64,000 nucleotides of DNA, taken from Saprospiraceae bacterium. Lineage in GTDB: Bacteria; Bacteroidota; Bacteroidia; Chitinophagales; Saprospiraceae. How positions within the stretch are numbered: position 1 is the first letter of the stretch; each line of letters begins with the position of its first letter. Where the stretch lies: assembly GCA_016715405.1 (NCBI GenBank), contig JADKAE010000007.1, forward strand, positions 186,001 to 250,000, in the 5' to 3' direction. This document shows positions 58,370 to 64,000 of this stretch, piece by piece. The translations under genes were made by a program, and so were the position numbers. Under the pieces are notes generated by a model. That model had not been told where the DNA came from. It saw only the letters and a list, made by a program, of their open reading frames with translations, and did no database searches.

Positions 58370-58498
58370 ATTACAGGCATAAAACCATTCGTAATACGTA
58401 ATTCGTAATTTATTTTCGAAACAGCTGAGACGCAAAATTTTGCGTCTCTACGAATTGATCGAAAATTACAGGCATAAAACCATTCGTAATACGTAATT
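58370..58498. repeat. 34-bp direct repeats around GAGACGCA palindrome copy 3
   Basis: ATTACAGGCATAAAACCATT plus 14 further bases occur at 58370-58403 and again at 58465-58498. Between them lies a perfect 22-base palindrome (58427-58448) with the GAGACGCAAAA half-site. The array is between the divergent helicase and ABC genes, so it is leader or promoter sequence for one or both. Confidence 0.85.
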
Positions 58499-58535
58499 GT
58501 TAATTCGTAATTCCACGGTTCCTCACAATCATTAC

Positions 58536-60353
58536 ATGTCAACCCAAAACACGCCCACTTCGTTCAAAGACCAACTCAATGCCCTGCGCAATGTGCCCCG
58601 CTTTTTTAAGGTAATTTGGGATACCAGCCCCGCCCTGGCTATTGGCAACATGGGCCTGCGACTCGTGCAATCGGCCATCCCCCTGTCCATGCTCTACGTA
58701 GGCAAAGAAATCATCGACGCAGTCATCCGGCTGATCAACCGCGAAGATACGGAAACTTCCTACCTCTGGACGATGGTGGCCATCGAACTCGGACTGGCCG
58801 TGGGCTCCGACCTCATCAACCGCGGCATCGGACTCATGGATAGCCTGCTGGGCGACCTGGTGGCCAACAAAACCTCCGTAGATCTCATTCGCCACGCCGC
58901 TACGCTCGACTTGTACCAGTTTGAAGATGCCACTTTTTACGACAAAATGGAACGGGCCCGCCGCCAAACGCTGGGCCGCACGGTGCTGATGTCGCAGGTA
59001 CTCTCGCAGGTGCAGGACACCATCACGATACTTTTTCTGGGCGCCGGCCTCATCGCGTTTAATCCCTGGCTAATTCTGATTTTGGTTATAGCAGTCATTC
59101 CCTCCTTTATTGGCGAAAGCTATTTCAACTCGCAGTCGTATTCGCTTACGCGCAATTGGACGCCCGAGCGCCGCGAGCTGGATTACCTGCGCTATATCGG
59201 CGCCAGCGACCAGACCGCAAAAGAAGTGAAGATTTTCAACCTGGCCGATTTTATCGCCGACCGCTTTGAGGCGCTGTCGCTGCGGTATTATGCGGCCAAC
59301 CGCAAGCTGGCCCTGCGCCGGGCAGGGTGGGGGAGTGTATTGTCGATGCTCGGCACCGTCGCGTATTACGGCGCCTACGTGTTTATCCTGATGCAGGCTA
59401 TTGGTGGAGGTATTACGGTGGGTACGCTCACCTTTTTGTCGGGTTCTTTCGGGCGCATGCAAGGCCTGCTGCAGGGCGTCATGTTGCGTTTTTCGCGCAT
59501 CGCCGAGGGGGCCTTGTACCTCCAGGATTTGTTCGACTTTTTTGCCATCGAACCCGAAATACGCTCAAAAGCGGGCGCTATTCCCTTTCCTGAAAAGATA
59601 AAAGATGGTTTTGTTTTTGAAAATGTGAGTTTTAAATACCCCGGCAACCCGCGCTGGGCCATCCGCAATTTATCGTTTAAATTGCCGAAAGGCGTAAAGC
59701 TGGCGTTGGTAGGGGAAAACGGCGCCGGAAAAACTACGCTGGTCAAACTCCTGGCCCGCCTCTACGAACCCACCGAAGGCCGCATCCTGCTCGACGGCGT
59801 CGATTTGAGGGATTACGACTTGTCGCAACTGCGCGACAACATCGGCATTATCTTTCAGGATTACGTGCGCTTCCAACTCACCGCATCCGAAAATATCGCC
59901 ATCGGCAATATCGACCTCGTAAAAGACTTTGCGCATATCGAAGACGCCGCGCGCAAAAGCCTGGCGCATCAGGTTGTGGAGGAATTGCCCGACAAATACG
60001 AACAGTTGCTGGGCAAGCGCTTCGACAAAGGCGCCGAACTCTCCGGCGGGCAATGGCAAAAAATAGCCCTGGCCCGCGCCTACATGCGCAACGCCCAACT
60101 GCTCACCCTCGACGAACCCACCGCCGCCCTCGACGCCCGCGCCGAACACGAGGTATTTTTGCGGTTTTCAGAGCTCATCGAAGACAAATCGGCGGTGCTG
60201 ATCTCTCACCGCTTCTCCACGGTTCGTATGGCCGACCGCATCCTCTTCCTCGAGCACGGCCAACTGCTGGAAATGGGGTCCCACGAAGAATTGCTGGAGA
60301 AAAATGGTAAATATGCGGAGTTGTTTCGCTTGCAGGCGAAGGGGTATGTGTGA
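58536..60353 (+). CDS. ABC exporter, fused permease-ATPase
   Basis: A 605-residue half-transporter. The first about 330 residues form the six-helix permease domain (SAIPLSMLYVGKEIIDAVI, WLILILVIAVIPSFIGE, YYGAYVFILMQAIGGG). The ATPase domain has Walker A GENGAGKTT, signature LSGGQWQKIALARAYM, Walker B LLTLDEPTAALD and the H-loop LISHRFSTVR. The substrate is not evident (multidrug or lipid-like). The ATG at 58536 begins MSTQNTPTSFKDQ. The last 126 bases recur as a diverged copy at 61034-61159, beyond the toxin-antitoxin pair. Confidence 0.93.
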   Translation: MSTQNTPTSFKDQLNALRNVPRFFKVIWDTSPALAIGNMGLRLVQSAIPLSMLYVGKEIIDAVIRLINREDTETSYLWTMVAIELGLAVGSDLINRGIGLMDSLLGDLVANKTSVDLIRHAATLDLYQFEDATFYDKMERARRQTLGRTVLMSQVLSQVQDTITILFLGAGLIAFNPWLILILVIAVIPSFIGESYFNSQSYSLTRNWTPERRELDYLRYIGASDQTAKEVKIFNLADFIADRFEALSLRYYAANRKLALRRAGWGSVLSMLGTVAYYGAYVFILMQAIGGGITVGTLTFLSGSFGRMQGLLQGVMLRFSRIAEGALYLQDLFDFFAIEPEIRSKAGAIPFPEKIKDGFVFENVSFKYPGNPRWAIRNLSFKLPKGVKLALVGENGAGKTTLVKLLARLYEPTEGRILLDGVDLRDYDLSQLRDNIGIIFQDYVRFQLTASENIAIGNIDLVKDFAHIEDAARKSLAHQVVEELPDKYEQLLGKRFDKGAELSGGQWQKIALARAYMRNAQLLTLDEPTAALDARAEHEVFLRFSELIEDKSAVLISHRFSTVRMADRILFLEHGQLLEMGSHEELLEKNGKYAELFRLQAKGYV

Positions 60354-60373
60354 ACTTTACTGAGCGCGGCACA

Positions 60374-60748
60374 CTATTTTATTTTTTCATTGATCCACTT
60401 GATAATAGCTGATAAGTTGAGCTCTCCTTTGGCCACACTGATAACCAATTGATACTTTTCCTCTTGAGTGGCATCTATATCCAGCCCTGCATTCAGCAAT
60501 GTCATCCTCATCAAAACGTATCCTACTCTTTTATTCCCATCAATAAATGGGTGGTTGATTACAATGCTTTCGAGGATGGCCGCAGCCTTTTCCTGCGCTG
60601 TCGGATACAAATCACTGCCATCAAAAGTTTGTTGCGGGCGGTTAAGGGCTGCTTCCAACTGGCCCTGGTCCCTTACTCCTGGCGAACCTCCAAATTCTGA
60701 GATCAGGAATTGGTGGATGGCGTTTACTTCATCCCAATCAAAGATCAT
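60374..60748 (-). CDS. doc: Doc-family toxin (Fic fold)
   Basis: A 124-residue toxin of the death-on-curing family. The active motif is HPFIDGNKRVGYVLM (Doc consensus HxFxDxNKR); Doc kinases phosphorylate EF-Tu and stop translation. GGSPGVRDQGQLEAALNRPQQTF is the second family motif. The start overlaps the stop of the upstream antitoxin gene by 4 bases, typical of a toxin-antitoxin operon. All conserved catalytic residues are present and there is no frame break. Confidence 0.93.
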   Translation of the reverse strand: MIFDWDEVNAIHQFLISEFGGSPGVRDQGQLEAALNRPQQTFDGSDLYPTAQEKAAAILESIVINHPFIDGNKRVGYVLMRMTLLNAGLDIDATQEEKYQLVISVAKGELNLSAIIKWINEKIK

Positions 60749-60933
60749 TGGGCAAGCTTTTGGAGTACCTCCCTGTCTTCGCGCATGATTTGTATAAGCG
60801 CGCTTGAGCGTTTGACATTGGAAACAGAGACTTTCTCGAGAATTCTCAAGTAGGCCAACACCTCCTCCAAATGATCCGCAGGCAAGGATTCAAGGATTTG
60901 CTCTATTTGCGATTTTACTTCCTGTTTAGTCAT
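60745..60933 (-). CDS. Putative antitoxin of Doc
   Basis: A 62-residue protein (MTKQEVKSQIEQILESLP...). It is helical and charged, with LPADHLEEVLAYLRILEK resembling small DUF2281-type antitoxins and not Phd. The C-terminal half (SSALIQIMREDREVLQKLAQ) would be the toxin-binding arm. The frame is open further upstream to 60963, but MTKQEV is the better start. It precedes doc with a 4-base overlap. Function is assigned by position. Confidence 0.75.
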   Translation of the reverse strand: MTKQEVKSQIEQILESLPADHLEEVLAYLRILEKVSVSNVKRSSALIQIMREDREVLQKLAQ

Positions 60934-61033
60934 CGTCTTAACTTTTACTACAAGATATAACATTCTGGCGACCTGATCAATTCCTGCGTATCTGCAATTT
61001 TGTTTTTCTCTATGTTATTGACGGTTAAAGCGC

Positions 61034-61159
61034 ATGGCCGACCGCATCCTCTTCCTCGAAAACGGCCAACTGCTGGAAATGGGCTCCCACGAGGAATTGC
61101 TGGAGAAAAACGGGAAATATGCGGAGTTGTTTCGCTTGCAGGCGAAGGGGTATGTGTAG
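61034..61159 (+). pseudogene. Remnant of an ABC-exporter 3' end
   Basis: This 126-base frame is co-linear with the last 126 bases of the ABC exporter gene (60228-60353), from MADRILFLE to the stop. The copies differ at about seven positions, nearly all silent (one H to N change and a different stop codon). No promoter or start region precedes it. It is a leftover of a tandem paralogue or of a duplication. Confidence 0.85.
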
Positions 61160-61165
61160 TGGTTA

Positions 61166-61201
61166 GCAATCAGCAGTCAGCAGTCAGCAGTCAGCAGTCG
61201 G
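61166..61201. repeat. Period-7 array (CAGTCAG words)
   Basis: Four to five AGTCAGC words follow the remnant, the same word as at 24.5 kb. No complementary arm is adjacent. Between 60964 and 61345 only this, the remnant and a hairpin are seen. Confidence 0.85.
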
Positions 61202-61276
61202 TTCCTGGAAGCCAACCCCGGCTGCTACCGGTGATTGTTACCTTTGGCTGCCAAGTTCTTTGGTTTTCCCCTAATG

Positions 61277-61314
61277 CACATGAGTCACCCCAAAAAATCG
61301 GGATGACTCATGTG
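61277..61314. terminator. Hairpin between the ABC remnant and carbonic anhydrase gene
   Basis: Eleven-base perfect arms (CACATGAGTCA and complement), extended by CCC/GGG around an A6 loop, 32 bases downstream of the carbonic anhydrase stop. No clear T-run, so termination is uncertain. Confidence 0.5.
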
Positions 61315-61345
61315 GTTAGGCCATTCATGGATTCTTGAACAAGCT

Positions 61346-62137
61346 CTAATTAAAAGACTTGATCGTACGACCCGCCAATTCTTGAACAGGCCTGAAGTTT
61401 TCGTGCTCCAATTCTTCGATGTGCAGGATTTGATCATGAGAAGCAGTGATATGGTCTTTCATTACGATCCATGTCACGATTTCGGAGCAAGGCGGCGTGG
61501 TCAATGAACCGCTGTAGGTATAATACCCCGTTCCGGCCGGCAGCAAATCGGCAGCCGTATAAGTATCGTCGGAGGTATAGGTTTCGTCGTGGCCGGCAGG
61601 AAGGTGTTCCAGGTAGTGCGCAAGCAAAGCATTTTCAGCACCTTCTTCAAAAAATACACCGATTACGGCCAGATTGCCGGATGCGGCATTTTTGTGCACC
61701 AAATGCACTTCCATTGGATGTGAGGAGCCGTTGACGAGGTGTTCGCTATGCGTATGGAAATGGAACTGCAACAAGTCGTATTGCAACCCATTTACTGTAA
61801 TGGAACTACCCGAATCATAGTTAAACTGGATGGTATGCCCATTATTGAGGATATTGGTTTTTGAAGTAGCATATGCTTTGGCAATGGCTTGCAGGGCGGC
61901 GTCGGCCACGGCGCCTTTGATGTCCACCGGCGACTGGGTTGCCCCACTGCAATCTTCGTAACCTACACAAAGTTCTCCCCAATGGCTGGGGCCGTCTTCT
62001 CCTTCATATTCCCAGTGAATACCGTCGCAGCTTTCCGGAATTTTATCGTCGTCTTTGCAGGAAGGGAAAAATACAATACTTCCCAAAAATAAACACATGA
62101 GTGTAAATGGTGTAAATGAATAGACTGAAGCTTTCAT
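61346..62137 (-). CDS. Alpha-class carbonic anhydrase lipoprotein
   Basis: A 263-residue enzyme that interconverts CO2 and bicarbonate. A lipoprotein-type signal (MKASVYSFTPFTLMCLFLGSIVFFPSC) places it in the periplasm or at a membrane. Alpha-class features are visible: WEYEGEDGPSHWGEL, QSPVDI, the zinc histidines in LLQFHFHTHSEH and MEVHLVH, and SLTTPPCSEIVTWIV near the active-site Thr. It lies 179 bases downstream of the hybrid sensor gene on the same strand, with a gap that holds no gene. Confidence 0.94.
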   Translation of the reverse strand: MKASVYSFTPFTLMCLFLGSIVFFPSCKDDDKIPESCDGIHWEYEGEDGPSHWGELCVGYEDCSGATQSPVDIKGAVADAALQAIAKAYATSKTNILNNGHTIQFNYDSGSSITVNGLQYDLLQFHFHTHSEHLVNGSSHPMEVHLVHKNAASGNLAVIGVFFEEGAENALLAHYLEHLPAGHDETYTSDDTYTAADLLPAGTGYYTYSGSLTTPPCSEIVTWIVMKDHITASHDQILHIEELEHENFRPVQELAGRTIKSFN

Positions 62138-62315
62138 AAAAACTGTTAAGTTAAGTTAGTAAATAGGGTTTCATTCCTCAATCGCTGCTTTTCAGCGATG
62201 GAGCAAATGTATCCCAAGGGAAGCAAGTGGATCGGACATCATAGGTAGGCAAAACGGACTTTTTCACCATATAGGGGTGAAATCAGACATTTCAGGCAGG
62301 AAAATCAGACATTGT

Positions 62316-64000
62316 CTAAATCTCGGAAGGACTTTTTCCAAATCGAGCCTTAAAAATCTGGGCAAAATATTTTTCGTCGTGAAAACAAACGCTGTGGGCC
62401 GCTTTTTTTACGCTGCCCACCAGGCGATTTTCCAACAGGCGGCGGGCTTCCTGAAGACGTATTTCCCGTATGTATTCAATGGGGGTAAGTCCGGTAATGG
62501 ATTTTAGCCGGCGGTGAAGCTGCCGTTCGCTTAAGAAAACCTGGTCGGCGATCCATTGAACGCTCAGGGTGTCGTGGGTTACGGAATTTTGTACCAAAGA
62601 CTCCAGTTCCTTGAGCCACAACAAGTTTTCAGGGGTTATTTGCGAGACAGCTGTGTTAGGCTCATTTCCGGTGGGCTCTTCTAACTCTTCGGGAAGGAAT
62701 TTCCGCCCGCGGTAATTCAAAAGTAAATTGGCTATCCTGGCCAATAATTCCTCTTCAATAAAGGGTTTTAGCAGGTAGTCATCTACGCCGGCGCGCAACG
62801 CGTGCAGCTTGTCTTTGATTTCAGCCCGCGCCGTAAGCATGATAACGGGTATATGGGCGTAAAGCAGATTGCCTTTTAGGTATTCGAGTAATTGAAATCC
62901 GTCCATGACCGGCATCATGATATCGGACGTAATCAGCCCTCCCTTTTGCTGCCATACCGGCGTATGCATACATTCCGGGAGCAATTCCAGGGCTTCGGCG
63001 CCGTTGGACGCACTGCGAACCTGGTAAAACGGCGAAAGAATGGTTTCCAGGAATTCTCTTAGGCTATAGTTGTCTTCTACCAAAAGTAAAAACCTTGATC
63101 TCCCTGAGCGGATTTCTCCTCCGGGCCGGAAACGGTGTGGGATAAACTGTCAACCGGTTCCTGATCAACGGCAACCATGCTACCCAATACTTCTTTCCTT
63201 GGGATTTCTAAAATAAAGCGGCTGCCCTTTTGCCATTCGCTAGTCACTGAAATATTGCCGCCCATCAGTTGGGCCAATTCTTTGCACAAGGTTAATCCTA
63301 TTCCTGTGCCGCCTTCGTGGGACGAATCGTGCGCCTTGGACTGAAAAAAACGATCAAACACATGAGGAAGATCGTCAGGTAAAATGCCCTTACCCGTATC
63401 TTCTACGGCGATTCGAATAAAATGCCCCAGGTCATCTATCTGAATGGATACTGTGCCCCCTTTGGGGGTGAATTTCATCGCATTTGATAATAAATTATTG
63501 ATGATGGTTTCCAGTCGTTCCGCATCCAGATTCAACTGGAGGTTTTTATCCGCCCGGTACTCAAAAAGATAATTGATGCCCAAATGCTGTGCGTGCGACT
63601 CAAAATTAGAAGCCAGACGTCGCATGAACGGAAATAGGGCCTGTGGTTTTTCGTGGATTTTCATTTCATCGGCCTCTATTTTCGATAAATCAAGAATAGA
63701 AGAAACCAATTTCAGCAGGCTCTGGGCATTTGTTTGCGCCAGTTTAAGCATGTTCATACTTGATTTGCTCAACTCGCCAGAGTTTATTAGCGTGCCGATA
63801 GGCCCGAGAATCAATGTTAAAGGAGTGCGCAGCTCGTGTGAGACGTTGGCAAAAAAACGGTTCTTAAATTCGTCCAGCGCTTTGAGCTCTTCGGACTGTT
63901 GCCGGATAGTTGCCGTTTGTCGTGCCACTTCCGCTTCCAGTTTAGCCTGGGTACGTTCCAGGCTGGCCGTTCGCCAACGCAGGATAAAGAACCCGGCAGC
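62316..64000 (-). CDS. Hybrid sensor kinase-response regulator with AraC-type HTH (partial, frameshifted)
   Basis: The 5' part lies beyond the window. From the edge inward: end of a transmembrane segment (AAGFFILRW), coiled linker, HisKA with phospho-His in FANVSHELRTPLTLILGP, HATPase with NLLSNAMKFTP, DTGKGILPDD and GTGIGLTLCKEL. A break near 63115 (SGP continues GGEIRSGRSRFLLLVEDN) separates this from a receiver domain with phospho-Asp in ITSDIMMPVMDG. An AraC-type helix-turn-helix follows (WIADQVFLSERQLHRRLKSIT, then IREIRLQEARRLL). The receiver frame has no ATG of its own, so one HTCS-type protein is more likely than two genes. Ligand unknown; family members usually sense glycans through N-terminal propellers. 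Confidence 0.88.

Noticed and set aside
62316..63083. Stand-alone response regulator gene
   Set aside because: Its frame has no ATG, and one added base joins it to the kinase frame exactly where a hybrid protein links its kinase and receiver domains.

Overview
The window looks like a chromosomal segment of a Bacteroidota bacterium, most likely of the Saprospiria (Lewinella/Haliscomenobacter-like). The grounds are a complete porP-gldK-gldL-gldM-gldN type IX secretion/gliding cluster, two cargo-like proteins with type IX C-terminal sorting domains, a TonB receptor paired with a DUF4249 lipoprotein, a hybrid two-component (HTCS-type) regulator, and Bacteroidetes -7 promoter boxes (TAnnTTTG) before many genes. 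No rRNA, tRNA, CRISPR array, insertion sequence or prophage was seen. The taxonomic call is inference from gene families.

Layout. 1-6.3 kb: end of an unknown gene, recN, an RlmK-like rRNA methyltransferase and a large secreted sortilin/BNR propeller protein. 6.3-14.7 kb: a secreted TPR-CHAT (caspase-like) protein, two secreted proteins of unknown role, an Rpn/PD-(D/E)XK nuclease and a small lipoprotein. 14.8-21.2 kb: ECF sigma factor with a TPR-bearing anti-sigma partner, a vanadium haloperoxidase/PAP2 enzyme fused to MopE-type repeats and a T9SS tail, a second T9SS cargo, and a metal-binding lipoprotein. 21.2-31.4 kb: a propeller protein and a START protein that meet at a truncated head-to-head junction, a UbiD-family decarboxylase, DUF4249/TonB receptor pair, acetyl-CoA synthetase and an effector-associated-domain (EAD-like) protein. 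31.4-38.7 kb: EttA, an HD hydrolase, then a tightly coupled SIR2-like-EAD plus STAND-ATPase/FGE operon followed by about 860 bp of duplicated non-coding sequence. 38.7-50.4 kb: prohibitin, cytochrome c, AnmK, an epimerase, an adenylate cyclase-TPR protein, a GH3-family enzyme, an HtrA protease, a membrane-anchored glucosaminidase and a DUF255 protein. 50.4-56.4 kb: the T9SS core operon. 56.4-64 kb: a UPF1-like helicase, an ABC exporter, a Doc toxin-antitoxin pair lying between two copies of the exporter's 3' end, an alpha-carbonic anhydrase and a hybrid sensor kinase running off the window.

Two features run through the whole window. First, many intergenic gaps are filled by short words repeated with a period of 7 or 8 bases, usually as a left arm and a complementary right arm; some enclose a promoter box, some lie between convergent genes, and one copy sits inside the reading frame of the STAND ATPase. 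Second, at least fourteen conserved genes or gene parts are split by what look like single-base indels, usually in short homopolymers. This is more likely uncorrected sequence error than decay, because essential-type genes (gldM, acs, the TonB receptor barrel) are affected. Such genes are annotated here as single CDSs with the break noted.

The most interesting candidate system is the 34.0-37.9 kb operon (SIR2-like-EAD protein, then STAND ATPase-transmembrane-coiled-coil-FGE protein), with an EAD-like protein 2.7 kb upstream. It resembles the NTP-dependent conflict systems described for multicellular bacteria, but the SIR2-like protein lacks the usual catalytic histidine.
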